From the NCBI GenBank assembly GCA_034190875.2, contig CM067358.1, positions 53,010,137 to 53,074,136 on the forward strand: 64,000 nucleotides of DNA. Direction: 5' to 3'. Within the stretch, counting starts at the first letter, position 1; the number at the start of each line of letters is the position of its first letter. The DNA is from Urechis unicinctus. Its lineage: Eukaryota > Annelida > Polychaeta > Xenopneusta > Urechidae. Below the pieces are notes generated by a model. That model worked only from the letters and a program-made list of their open reading frames with translations. It was not told the DNA's origin and ran no database searches. Shown piece after piece: positions 1 through 11,830 of the stretch. The position numbers and the translations under genes were made by a program.

Positions 1-230
1 ATTGTTTCATGGTCTGTGCTATGAATTATCTTGTAATAATTATTGTGCAATTGGCATGGGTTATAAGCTGGGATGTAAGTAGGATTGTAGGATTAGCATG
101 GTTTAGTTATTATTCAAACTGTTAGGTTATGGCGGTTTTATTGAGAAGTTGTGAGTGTTTTTAAATATTTGCTTGAACGGGGTTAGGATTCATCACGTCT
201 GACGAGGTATTGGTTTTCATGTGTGATCAG

Positions 231-1840
231 GAATCTGGGTAAATCTCCCCCTGGCAGCACCGAGAACACTCTCCACCGACCCCGTATGGACCAAAGCGGA
301 CCAACGCTAGCTGGCTACAACGAGAACACGTTACCTCAGCTGCAAAGGCAGCCCCCGTCCAACCCCCCTCCATACACACATACAGGTAAGTTGATTATAA
401 ACTGCCCCCTCCAACCCCACTCCACACACACACACACACATACAGGTAGGTTGATTATAAACTGCCCCCTCAAACTATACATTCACATAATCGAACAATC
501 GTCGAGTTATTCTCTCCTCTTCTCACAAATGTTTTTGAAAGAGCCCTGCTGTGGTATGAATTCAAATTCACAAGCAGCTTAAAATAATGCTGTATCATAT
601 TATCCCAGTTGAATCACATGTGTATTTTCTTATGATATGGTTTCAGATCCTTATGGTTCACGGGATCGAATGCCACCAGTGAGTAGATGTATTCATTTCT
701 CCACAGAATGCTCCCTGTGTAACTCCACCTGTCTGTCTGTTTAATGTTTTGTGCACACGTGAGTGTTGTGTTGTTGCAGGGCGAACACATTCCCATGACG
801 AACCTTAATTCGACGGAGCCACGACAGCAAACCTATTTCCCTGACCCTCGCGCACCTCAAGACAATTATGAGGGTCAACAGCCCACCGCTCCCCAAAATT
901 ATAGCACCTACCCTGACAGGTGGGTGTAGCAATGCAGAGTAGCCCTATTTTTAATTAAAAGAAGATGAATTGCCCTCTGGAATGGAATTGTGAATTTGAT
1001 GTATGTTTGTTGCAGAGCTAATGAGTCTTATTCCAGGGAAGCTTATACCAGTGACTTGGGTAATCAGTATGGAACAATCCAGGATCCATATGGGGATAGA
1101 GATCAAAGAGCTGGTGATCAGTTTGCTGACAGGGATTCATATAGTGATCGGGATCTAAGGGCTGCTGATCAATATGCAGATCCTAGAGGTGGCAATCCCT
1201 ATGCGGATCGAGATCCAAGAGTGATTGAGCCCTACTCGGATCAGGATCCTCAAAATGTTGATCATTACAGTGATCCAAGATCTGCAGATCCTTATGGAGA
1301 CAGGGATCCTAGAACTGGCGATCCCTACAATGATCAGGATCCAAGGTTAGCTGAGCATTATAGTGATAGGGATCCAAGATTAGGTGATTCCTATGGAGAT
1401 CAAAAGCTGGATTTTGTGGAGGATCCATATGACAGAAGGCCAGATGACTACCGTCCACCAGGAGGAGTGCCACTCTTCCCAGTAAGTCACCCGCACAAAT
1501 CTTAGGGAGTAACTTTGCCCTAGAAATTAAGTAATTGTTATAAATAGTGGGTAGCTCTTATTTTGGAGGATCTTAATGGATGGTTAAGAAATATTTGTGA
1601 ATCTGAGGAGATATTCTATTGCCTAGGTTGTGGTGAGTGTTATTTGATGAATTTGAGTTGTAGATGTGTTATTATATTGATTGATACTGTGTGTGTGTGT
1701 GTGTGGGATGATAGGGGGCTGACAGACAACAAGAGATGTTGGATGGGGAACCACTCTACGCCAAAGTCAACAAACCTGGCTCACGTCGCAGTGAGACCAA
1801 GTTAGAAGGCCCACCAGGGGGTGCTGATTCCTGGGTATAA
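231..1840 (+). CDS. delta-catenin/p120-catenin family protein, C-terminal exons (5'-partial)
   Basis: Five exons can be chained in phase: 231-385, 647-678, 780-919, 1016-1481 and 1715-1840 (stop TAA), each with AG/GT borders. They give about 306 residues of a hydrophilic C-terminal tail. The protein ends in Asp-Ser-Trp-Val, the class I PDZ ligand characteristic of delta-catenin, ARVCF and p0071 (the ligand known to bind the Erbin PDZ domain). Shortly before it is a PLYAKVNKPGSRR segment. Exon 1016-1481 carries a degenerate repeat around DPYGDRDPR. Members of this family are armadillo proteins that bind cadherin juxtamembrane tails at adherens junctions; the armadillo repeats would lie upstream of the window. 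The first exon border at 231 is the least certain. The family call rests mainly on the C-terminus, so another PDZ-ligand protein is possible. Confidence 0.6.
1085..1410 (+). repeat. In-frame DPYGDRDPR-type peptide repeat in the catenin-like tail
   Basis: About a dozen degenerate copies of a 9-13 residue unit (D-P-Y-x-D-R/Q-D-P-R-x) lie in the exon at 1016-1481. At DNA level this shows as recurring gatccnta(t/c)ggngatcgngat-like blocks. The unit is rich in Tyr and in alternating Asp and Arg, so it would be a disordered polyampholyte with many possible Tyr phosphorylation sites. Confidence 0.8.
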
Positions 1841-3290
1841 CACAGCCGCATCAGTCCGTATCCTTGGCAACCTCTCATCCAAACCACTTTGCCTTACTTG
1901 GTGCTGACAGAATTGATGCTAGGAGCGGAAATAGCGTAGGATGTGTACCGCCACCAAGTAGCGTCATGGACAGTACTAAATCAAGCTCATTCTGCTCTAG
2001 TGGATGTAGAAGCTCTGAGAACAGGCTGTAACAAAACTTGTCGAATACTCAACGTGTTATAATAGGACTGACCAGATCGGTGCCGTGAAATCACTGTCAG
2101 ACTATAATCGCTCTGTAACGGCTGGATGTGAGAGATAGTCCCAGAAGCTGGTCCCTTTGTGTGATTGGCTGGCTCTGTTTCTGCGACTTCCATTGCACCT
2201 GGGTCCTTAACCTTGGGATTATCATATGATGTGCTCTAGCGCCGCTAATAATCGGCCAATCATGTCATCTTATGTGTAAAATGTTGTCTTACATTCACGC
2301 CAAAAATGCTATGAGAGGTTTGGCTGGAGATAATCTACAGCGTTAAACTAGAGCGAGGTCACTGCTAGTGCTTGATAGGCCGCTTCTGTCAATACACAAA
2401 CTTACTGCACTCTTCCAGACTCGGAGCATTGTACATGGTTTCCTGTAAATAGAAGATCCTGAAACAGTCGCTGATGCTCGGCTTAGGAAGCTTCAGAGGC
2501 TGCATGTTTAGGTAGCTATAGTAACTGTGATTCCCTCACTTCAGTTAATGCATCCCTAATGTGAAGTGCTGCCAAAGTGAGGAAATTGATTGCAGACAGA
2601 GAAATTGTTTTGTTTGTTAACAATTTTAGGGAACAGATTGTTTTGTGGATATGAATTGGGCGGAAAATAGTTGAAATAAGTAGAAGGTATTTGTGTCAGC
2701 GACTGTGAAGCGGGTTAGTAATCCAGCCCGAGTTTTATACTGCCACCATATCGGAAGAATTTGTTTTACTGTGTGAGTCTAGTTTATCTCTGTGAGTTTT
2801 GTTTTCTAATAAAAAGCAATGATCAAAGAAATATCTGGTTGACATGAGTGTGTCCCATATATTGACTCTCACCAATAATTGTTCACTAATAAATGGATCA
2901 CTGCTACAACAAGTGGGTTTTAATGGGCTACTTTGTCCATCATTCACTCATGAATGATCTGGCTACCTGGGTTAACTACATTGTGAGGTAATAACTTGTT
3001 AACAAATGATATTGTATATTTGTTATCTCAATATTTTGGCACAATGATAATTGTATGTGGTGTTTTCCCTTCTCTACATTTTGTTTGTCACGGCCCAGGC
3101 CAGGTATTCCCCGAGATGTGATCCCTGTACAAAGCATGGCCAACGCTTTTTGTCTGTCGCCAATTTTATGGCCCATCGTATATAAAGTTATATATATATA
3201 TATATATATCAATGACATTTATGTGTATTTAATAACATACTTGCAGTTTGATTGTTTATAATCTGCCACTAAATTGTAAAATAAAGTATG
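1841..3290 (+). other. Presumed 3' UTR of the catenin-like gene
   Basis: There is no convincing coding sequence after the TAA at 1838-1840. Possible poly(A) signals AATAAA lie at 2888-2893 and 3280-3285. A (TA) run sits near 3188-3209. The extent of the UTR is inferred from these signals only. Confidence 0.4.
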
Positions 3291-4405
3291 GTTTAAATTT
3301 GTTTCATTTGTTTGTTGATTTTCATGGTTAAGTTTATGAGAAGATCAGCTGACTTTCAGCAGAACAAATTATTGTCAACCATTCAAGCTTGTGTGTATTT
3401 ACTGAAGTTGAGTGCAAGTTGCCAGAAATCTGGCAGTGTTTTTGCTTACCAAAGACACAATCAAAATTCTGGAAGTTGAGAACTTCACGGAATAATATGC
3501 AAGTAATTTTAACCAGAAGTGAATGTTTTGACTTGGGGATTAATCAACATAATTATTTGTCAACCTGATCTGACCACACTATGGTAAACCAACGTGCAGG
3601 TTTCCAAGCTTAGATGGTGCAACAGGTTTGTGGAAGTGGGCTTAGGTACTTTGAGGGCAAGCATCCTTATCATGCTCCTTGATAAGTTGTGATATCAGCC
3701 CAATCTTAAAGGCATCTCAAAATACAAAGGTCTCCTTTTATATTTTGGGCTATTACCATGGTTTACTTCAATAGACATGATTCAGCATGTGATTGGGGGG
3801 GGGGGGGGGGGGAGGGTGGAGGGGTTTTGGTATACCAGAAAGAAGTATCCACAGTTGACCATCAGATACCCTGATGTTTTTATTGAGCATAAATCTTTCA
3901 CTTTGGAGGTTAACTAACCCATTATCAATATCTTCATATAACACAGTAAATGTACAGATGATATATCACATCAGCAAATAAATTAGAACGCCATTCAAAC
4001 TATGGCCTGGCTCACCACACATACTGTATCAAACATAAGCTTACAAATGATTCAAAAATACATTGATAATTATAGATATATGCAATATCAATGTTCTCCC
4101 ATTTGCATTAATGTTACTACATAATGCAATACACCATGGGGATTTTAGAAATCTTACTTTAATCTACATGCAATTTGCTAAGATGCCATTTCAAATATCA
4201 CGTAATAATGGAATACTGAACAAGAGTAAGATAATGAACATACATAAGTGGAGTGATTGGAACATAGGGAAGTAAGTCAGCTACATGGAAGTGGTTCTCT
4301 GAAACTTCATACAAGAAATTATAAACACAATACTGGGATTACAATTGGATAAAATAATTGCATGATCAGCACTTTATGAATCATGTTTGTTCTGCGGAGA
4401 TGGGA
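3291..4405. other. Intergenic or UTR DNA between convergent genes
   Basis: No gene is recognised. There is an uninterrupted G18 tract at 3795-3812 followed by a G-rich stretch (possible quadruplex). Minus-strand AATAAA signals, read as tttatt on the plus strand, lie at 3879-3884 and 4406-4411 and could end the ADAR transcript. Confidence 0.4.
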
Positions 4406-4560
4406 TTTATTTGTGCCCTAGTTCTTTTAAGGGATCATCAGACCACTCACATGCAATGCACAGCAAAAGAGTCATAACACCTCCCCTTCACAACAGCTGT
4501 GGAAGGACATACCCAAACCAACCCCAACACCCCAGAGCTATGAAATTGAAAATATTTTGA

Positions 4561-4689
4561 CACAGGTGGAAATAAAAAAATTTCACCTGTGAAATAGGAC
4601 ATTCAATTTCACAAGACAAACTGAATTTCATTTAACATAGGTGAGATAAAACCACATTGTTTTTCACTTGTGAAAAATGAAATTCAGTT
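4561..4689 (-). repeat. Cluster of inverted repeats in the presumed ADAR 3' UTR
   Basis: Two perfect 15-nt arms (4619-4633 and 4675-4689) are separated by 41 nt. A second pair of arms, 4561-4573 and 4580-4591, matches over 12 nt with one bulge. Two 16-bp palindromes of the form TTTCAC-NN-GTGAAA lie at 4580-4595 and 4661-4676. The cluster starts about 100 nt past the ADAR stop codon on the minus strand and would fold into hairpins in the transcript. A small MITE is an alternative explanation. Confidence 0.6.
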
Positions 4690-4791
4690 ACACTGGAAAT
4701 GTGAAAATGACATGTAATCCCAGCAGCTGACCTATGAACTAGACCCACTTATGGCTCTTCCCTGCATTGCATGTGAGTCGAGTGATTCCCC

Positions 4792-7700
4792 TTAAGAGAA
4801 CATTTCTTCCTCCACAGGCTTTTTCACCCAAACCCCAAATCCGCAGGAGCGAAACTTTTTCAGCATGGCACTTTTTGCGGTCTGATAGTCGGCGGCAGCC
4901 AGTTTTGTCTGTCTGTATGTGTCATGTTGTAGTAAATCTTCTCTATGCAGCTGCTGGCAGACTTGCTTGAATAGGGAATACATACTGGATTTTGCAAGCT
5001 GTGAAGTCTGCCCAAATTGCTCCCTGTCAAATCATATGGATTAAAGTAAAATATTAATTGATATAGCGCATTTGAATTCTAGATAATTGAATAAATGATA
5101 AATATAGGCGAAAGTTGCCATAGATGTATTGTCAACAGTATAAAGACCAAATGTGATGGGAAAAGCACTTTATTTTGGTGCAGACCAAATAAAAAAGGTC
5201 CTCACTTGGAGCTACAGATTCCCTTGGTTCCATCGGTAAGCTCAGCTACAGTGTCACCATCACTCCAATTGATGCTGTACTCCTTGGTCTTCTGTATCTC
5301 TCGAGGAGGGTCATAGCAAGTGACCCGACCCAGATGTGGATGGTTGATATGGTAACGAGATGGGAGGTCAGGGGTGATGTCTGGGGGGCCGTGGTCCAAA
5401 CGACAACAAACAGCCCGATAAGTGGCCATGGTCATACAGCAAACCTGAACACACAATCAGCAAATGAAATACTCGCAATTCCTTCAGCCACATGATTTGA
5501 ATGCACGAGGATGACTGTGAATGTTGTGAAATGTCAAGTGATTGGCCTCATACATGAACAATTATATTGACTGCCCGGATTTTAGGTCATTTTCAACAAA
5601 GATGATATCGCCACAACGACGAATAAGAATAATTGCACCCTTGCCATTTCCGACTTGTACAAACCCGCTCCCCAGATCTGTGTGCAAATCCCCAGGGTCA
5701 GGACCAATGACTAACAACCACATTTCAGCAGGCTTTAGGTTATGATGAATGAGTGAAAGGCAAACTCAATAGAGTAGTCATAGGCAAAATGTAAGTTTAT
5801 AAACCTATATTTGCATATAATCATTAAAAGCATGCCTTATAAGTCAACTGCTTCATTATTATTGTGATCATCATCATCATCATTATTATCATTAAAATGA
5901 TTACTTTTATCACTATCATAACGAAGAGGTTTGTAAGGAATATACCGAGGGTCAGAGAAGACATATAGACTGGTTCCAGGAAGTGAGAGAGCAGCGCCCC
6001 CTGTAGGCCCAGCAGATTCCAGCGACACACCTTGTCACTACAAGACATGGTTCGTAACCTCTCCCCTCTCAGAATGCCATCCCATGTCTGATCATTCTGA
6101 TCTGGGTCAATAGGGATTGTGCCCTCGCCTGTGTTAACCAACAACACCATATAAAAGGGACATGCACCCAATGACCTCCAGACCTCAAGTGTAAAAGCCA
6201 CGAGTATTTCATCATATAAAAGCAAAATGGGTTTCGGGCCAATTCTAGATGTAAAACCAAATATTCTATATAAAATGAGCTAAAAAATATCATTCTGTGT
6301 CAGAGTTCTAGTCACACAGGAATTATTGTAAATCTCTCAAAATCATGAGGTCCAAAATAGGAATTTAGAGAAACTTATAAATTTAACTAAAGATGATGCC
6401 CTTAATACTGAGTGAATGGGAGTTTTCAATTAGTGAACGTTAGATTTGCTGAGAGTGGCTGAATTCACTGACCTCCTTCCACCTTGCTTCGGAGGATACC
6501 TTGTACCTTTGTATCAATCACAGGGCGATGGGCAGTGTCGCTTTCATCTACAGCTACTGGCTTAGTGTCCACATCTCTGAAGGCAAAGTACCAGATTCAA
6601 TACATTAAGTATGGTATAATAAAGTGTTGTACTATTGCCTGATTAGATATACATATCTAGGGCTTGGGACACCTTGTTAATGATGTCGATTGGTTATCTA
6701 AGGTTGCAGGCTAAAATCACATACTAATAGTAAGCATATATCATCCCTATATCATCATCATCATCACCACCACCAACAACAACATCATCACCACCATCAT
6801 CATAATCTTAATCCTTGTCTTATCTTCACCATCCCTAATTATCATTATCCTCATTTTCACCATCAGTATTATCACTACCATCAGTTTCCCCATCAGCATC
6901 ACCATATTCAACCTCACCAACATTGTCCTACTACCCATGAGCATAAGATTTTTAACATTAAACCCTTAAATAGATTTTTATAAGTTTGCCATTTAGGTAT
7001 CCTTACCTGGGTGAAAACAAAGCTCCATCTCCACATGGAGCTGTCGATATATACAAGTGGAAGGTCACCCCGGCTTTGACCTTTAGCTTGCCATCGGAAC
7101 TAGGTTCCAGAATGGTGTTGGGGTTATCCGGTGTATAGGTCAGCAGTTGATGGTACATAAACCTATCGAGCATACAGAGTAAAATTAAGTCATATATCAA
7201 TTCAAACCCTACTAATCAACATATGGCAATCACGTTACATGTGCAACGACCTCATGAATCCTCTTCTTGTGATGACTTCAGCGTGGGAATCGTTCACCGT
7301 ACCTCCCATCTGACTCATGAATGTTCCTGTGATGCATCTGTTACCTGTAAACATCAAAGCACACCTGAGTTATATTGCTATGGTGAAATACACCTGTTAT
7401 TCACTGATAACAAATTCCATTCACAATAAAGTACCAAATATGTCTCTAAATTATCATTAATTCATACCTGTTATTCACTGAACACAGCGAACCAAAGAAA
7501 TTAAATCAGAGATTGCATTTATTTTGAACTAGCATACCTGCCTCATACCAAGTGTCTGCAATCCCACCTCAGCTACTCTAATTACTTAACTTCAATCAAC
7601 CTGCTGCTGCCAGCTGCTGCAACAAGACATCATCACTCACCAGCTCCCAGACAGATGACGCGGCCATTATCTGCTTGACCCAGCTTCATCACCAAAGCTG

Positions 7701-10700
7701 CCAGTATTTTCTTCCCAGCCAGACTCTCGTTTATTGTCACGGCAACCTGATTGAACATCTGATGGGAGAGTCCTGCTATGTTGTCAAAGTGGGTTGGCTT
7801 CAACCCAAGAGATTGTATTGTCTCGAACTGAACACATCAAGGAGGAAAGCACACCTAAGCATTGCACAACGACAATGTATTCCACAACAAAATTGGAAAA
7901 AATGGCCACTATTAAGGGAATATTTCGAATTTGTGCCATGATTTAATGAGGAAAAGGACATATACTTATAAAAAAAACCACTCACAGGTGATGTGACCTC
8001 TGACACAATCTTGTATTCCCCTTCCGCCATCAGTTGCCTCAGGACAAGCTCAGCAGCTTTGACTTTACCATCCTTCTTATTGAGAGACTCGATAGCAGTA
8101 AACTTCCTCTTACCCACAACAACCTGCATCCAAAATCTGAAACAGCAAAAAAAGTATTGAGAGGTTCGATATTTGTCAGTGCAGGCAAGCAACGAACATT
8201 TTTGGTCACTGCAGCCGTATCCCTGAATGTTATGTACCCCAAAATGTATTACCTAAATCACTGGCGGCGAAGGAGGTGGGGGGGGGAGGGGGGGGGTGGT
8301 GTTGTAGCTCATTCACACTTCTACAAGTTTGGGTAAATTGGTTTCATAAATCCACAGTTGAAAGTTATTAACATAAGGCTGCTACTATGAATTTTTGTTG
8401 TAGTATCACTTCAATTATTTGAATGTGCATTATAGTTTAAGCTACGGCTTATTTCTATGCTCATCGGTTGAGTGGAGGAGACATGAATCAGGGCCAGCAA
8501 CCATAAGAGTTGTTTATCCATTAAGACTTTATATACAAGTGGCTAGGTACAAGAGGTGTTTTAAGACTTTAATGCCAGTGAGCTATTGTGGCAGAGTTTA
8601 CAGCTAAAGAACAATTGAAGATACCTAGGCCTGTGAGGGGGTCCTTGCTGTCCAATACACTCAATAGTAGCTACTGTTTTCCTGGACTGAGCATATTCCA
8701 TCAGAGCAGATACAGGGTTTTTGTTCAGGGCTGCAAATGCCTCCGCGCTCACCATGGCTGGGCCGCTTAGTGCTGGAGACATTTGATAAGTTGTAAAAAA
8801 TATTGGTTCTAATGTGCGGTACAGTAAATTAATAAGAGTGTTATGATATCATATAGATATACAAAGGCGTATTGTACACTTACATGGGGTCAGGTCAGTT
8901 GGCAGAGGTTTTTCCACAGCTGGGGCCACACTTGTGCAGGCAGACATGTCTTCAGAGGTAGCTAACCCCAGCAAGGCTCTGGGACTAGGAGGAGGCCCCG
9001 TCCCTGAAGAGCTCTGATTTTCTGCTCTTCTGAGTGAAAAACCCTCTACGTTTACACAGCGACCTGAGGTCACAGTAGAGGTTGCAGCAGAGGTCATGGT
9101 AGAAGATTTCTGTGCGCCTGCCCGCAATATGGAAGCCATCAGCACGTTTTTGGAAGTGTTGATATGATGGACGTTTGAGGTTTCCTCCTCTGGAGATGAT
9201 GATACAGGTTGATTGGTGACCACTTCTTGTTTATCAATTGGAGGGGATAACTTTCCTGGCCGTTGCAAGAGCTTAGCTATCACAGCCCCCCTCCCCACCC
9301 CCTGGAGTTTACCCGTTGACTGTTGAAATATACCAGAAGAAGCTAGTATTTCATGGGGCATTTTAGGAATGGCTCGTTCTGGCTTTTCTTCTTCACTTGT
9401 AGAGCTACTCATATTCAGCTTCCAAACAGAGGGTGTTTCTTGTATTTTGACGATCAAACCCTTGTCTTGAAGCTTGTAAAGTGTGGGGTTGACTTGTTTT
9501 TTCGTTGATAACCCAGCAGCATGGGCAAGATCTAGTGTCGACATTTGGTTGTTAAGACTCAATCTTAACTTCTTCATCACCAGTGATGATATCCCATCAT
9601 CATGACTTGATTGGGAGACCTGCTGATGACTTGCAGGGATGCTGCGGTCATTGCCATGGGAATCAGACTCTGGTAGCATAGCACAGCTTGATCCATGATC
9701 ATCTGCCTGCATCTTAGCATATGCTGGGTACAGGGTTGTATTGCAATCATCAGTGAACTTGAATTCTCTTTCATCAACCTCTCCATTCTCAACATACCCA
9801 ACCTCAGACATTCTATCCTGGGATGGCTTGTTTACATGCAAAGGCATATAGGATAAGTCCCCAGGCCAAGCGTTTTCTGGATTGATCTCTTGTACTTCCA
9901 TATCATTATCTTCCCACTCCTCTGTTTTCACCCACGTAGATCCATTTGCATTCTCTCTTGACATTTCTCCTTGCATCTCTTCTTCCAAGTCCTGTGCCCA
10001 TACAATCGGCTGATTTGATTGCATTTTTTCTGCCTCCATAGCCCCTGACAAACGAACATCTTGAGATGTGACCGTACAATTGTGTGGTGATTTATAATCC
10101 ACATATTGGCTGTGAGTGTGAGCTTGACGGTCCCAAGTTTGACGATGACTCCCCATCCCACTTTCACAGTTCTGTGTATTACCTCTACGCAGATCATTTT
10201 CCAAACTAGACCTACTGTCCCTTCCCGATTCAAAACCCCAGCTGTTCTCTTGATGTCCAGCCTGGTAACTGCCTTCAGCACCAGCATAACTTCTAAATTG
10301 AGATGGGTTTTCATTTCTGGAACCATGGTATCTGCTTTGCTCAAACTCATTGTAGACACCCTTGGCATTCCCATAACTACTTGTGTTTGTTGGCCACATA
10401 TGCTGTTGATAAGGTTGGCAGGAAGAATAATTTGATGTAGATGCCATTTCGTTCTGTGGTATGAATCCTCTGTCTTCCATTGGTGAATCATAGACATTGG
10501 CTTTCCAGTGTGGTGGTCTTTTAATCACCTGGGAAACCAAACCCTGTTCTTTCATGGCATACAATGTTCCGTCAACTTTCCTTCTGTCTGCCTGAACTGC
10601 ATCAACTATAGCATTGGTTGGAGTTGGCTTGCTCTGATGCTTTAGGTAAGCCAATGTTTTCTTGCGGAGATAGTCGCCCTGACTTTTGTAATCACCTCCG

Positions 10701-11179
10701 TAATTCTTGGAAGGACCATGGTTCCTTCCCTAGATTAGAATGGAAATAAAAAAGTATCAAGGAATGAAGTGGCAAAACACACACTGCAGTCTGCAACACA
10801 TTACTAGGCTAAACTGAATCATTGTTTACACAACTACCACAGGCACAGTGATTGCAAAGCTTGAGAGAATGGACATCCCAAGTTTGTTTTTGGTCAATAA
10901 GTCAGACGAAGCGCAACCGAAGTCGACTGTTACCAACAGCTGGACATACAGACCGGTGCCCTCGGGCTAAGTCCGGTGCAGTCAGACAGGACGCATTGTT
11001 TACTGAATAACTATGCTATCTCCGTCCTCAAGGGGGCCAAGTCCGGTATCTTTATTCTTACCCGATGTCAAGCTTGATGAATATACAACTGATTTGTGCA
11101 TTTTCTAAGTTTGTGCAATCGAATAGAATTCCGTTACCTGATTACGATTGCCTCGTCTGCCACTACGATATCCAGACAT
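4792..11179 (-). CDS. ADAR: ADAR-type double-stranded RNA adenosine deaminase with two Z-domains
   Basis: It deaminates adenosine to inosine in dsRNA. Eleven exons chain in phase: 11138-11179, 8884-10729, 8625-8772, 7986-8136, 7641-7827, 7251-7344, 7007-7162, 6473-6576, 5946-6128, 5206-5444 and 4792-4984. The ATG at 11179 opens a Gly/Arg-rich start. Z-domain 1 is at about residues 33-92, Z-domain 2 at about 395-455 after a 300-residue low-complexity linker, and one dsRBD ([11 protein letters not shown]...) at about 650-715. The deaminase domain runs from about 790 to 1114 with zinc/catalytic motifs HAE (exon 7251-7344), PCG (exon 7007-7162) and SCSDK (exon 5946-6128), plus the GEGT base-flipping loop. 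Human ADAR1 has three dsRBDs; only one is visible here. Exon 5206-5444 reads GHLS in one frame and RAVCC in another: 2 nt appear to be missing near 5414-5421. With them restored the total is 1114 codons plus stop. Family and architecture are seen directly; activity is inferred. Confidence 0.95.
6745..6930. repeat. ATC/ACC/AAC trinucleotide-rich stretch in an ADAR intron
   Basis: This is imperfect repetition of atc, acc and aac triplets in the intron between exons 7007-7162 and 6473-6576. A similar (atc)n run lies at 5868-5890. Minus-strand reading frames rich in Met through here are microsatellite artefacts. Confidence 0.7.
8269..8299. repeat. G-rich tract in an ADAR intron
   Basis: Runs of seven to nine G broken by single A or T lie in the intron between exons 8625-8772 and 7986-8136. 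This could form a quadruplex on the plus strand; the ADAR transcript would carry the C-rich complement. Confidence 0.7.
9412..9590 (-). other. ADAR: ADAR Z-domain 2 (winged helix, Z-alpha type)
   Basis: The recognition helix reads Q-V-N-P-T-L-Y and the wing T-P-S-V-W-K. Asn, Tyr and Trp of the Z-binding core are all kept, unlike human Z-beta, which lacks the Tyr. Only the second Pro is changed (to Ser). By residue content this is the better Z-binding candidate of the two. Confidence 0.75.
10453..10612 (-). other. ADAR: ADAR Z-domain 1 (winged helix, Z-alpha type)
   Basis: This winged-helix segment carries the recognition helix V-D-G-T-L-Y and the wing K-R-P-P-H-W-K. The Tyr, both Pro and the Trp known to contact Z-DNA/Z-RNA in Z-alpha domains are present. 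The usual helix Asn is replaced by Asp. Confidence 0.75.
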
Positions 11180-11235
11180 GTTGAAGACTGCCGATTCACT
11201 AGCGAGTTCACATTTTTAATCGCCAACGCTTGATG

Positions 11236-11248
11236 CGAAACAGAAACT
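11236..11248 (+). promoter_or_regulatory. ISRE/IRF-like element upstream of ADAR
   Basis: The sequence CGAAACAGAAACT fits the IRF/ISRE consensus of two GAAA half-sites spaced by two bases. It lies 57 bp upstream of the ADAR start codon, in the presumed 5' UTR or promoter. Such elements act in either orientation. In vertebrates the ADAR1 p150 promoter is interferon-induced through an ISRE; here a regulatory role is inferred. Confidence 0.5.
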
Positions 11249-11249
11249 A

Positions 11250-11694
11250 CCGTGCTAATTACGAGCGATAACTTGGGGAATTCTGGACTGCGTTCTCGTC
11301 CAGATACGTTTCGGTGTCGGTCTGCAAAGAAGAGTAGCTGAGTCATGAAGTAACAGCCCAGCTGTTTCATTCGAGTTTCTTATGAGACTCAGAGTGTTGG
11401 CCCTTCTTTGTGGGGGTGGAGTAGAGATGTAAGGAGATTGTTAATGCCTAAATGAAATACGATGGTATCGGTCGATAAGCTGATAAGCCAGTATACTTGT
11501 AAGGTTTGAAATAGTTCCTTTGAACCAAGTTTGGAGCTTGTGCTTCCTTACACACAAGGTTTTCGGTCCAACAGTTGCTGTGTTGGGCTAGGTTGAAGCT
11601 AGCCGTGCACGACGTATATATTTATATTACCGTCGTTCGCGGCTAGGTTGAAGCTTTAACTTGGTGTAACAAAAGATAAAAATTTATACGTGTT
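11250..11694. other. Region upstream of ADAR, no gene seen
   Basis: No coding potential is recognised. A short direct repeat (ggctaggttgaagct) occurs near 11587 and 11640. It probably includes the ADAR promoter. Confidence 0.4.
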
Positions 11695-11830
11695 ATCTAG
11701 GCAAAGAAACTCCGCCTCTGACAGCTCCGCGCCATTTACGACTTTCGATCTCTCACATCCGCGCTAAGGTGGCATCAGATCATAAAAACACCAGGGGCGA
11801 GTGCCTCGCCGAACGTGTAATCATGCCTCA
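11695..11830 (+). repeat. Dispersed copy of part of the 2.9-kb duplicated unit
   Basis: About 100 bp here are clearly related to 14507-14605 and 17447-17540 (shared words such as ctttcgatctctca and aaggtggcatcagatcat). This is a third, more divergent copy and indicates an interspersed repeat inside the duplicated unit. Confidence 0.7.

Noticed and set aside
6747..6944. Met-rich minus-strand frame
   Set aside because: It is a trinucleotide repeat within an ADAR intron.
10106..10435. Plus-strand 109-codon frame inside the ADAR second exon
   Set aside because: It is a shadow of the ADAR coding exon, with no domain or splice support.
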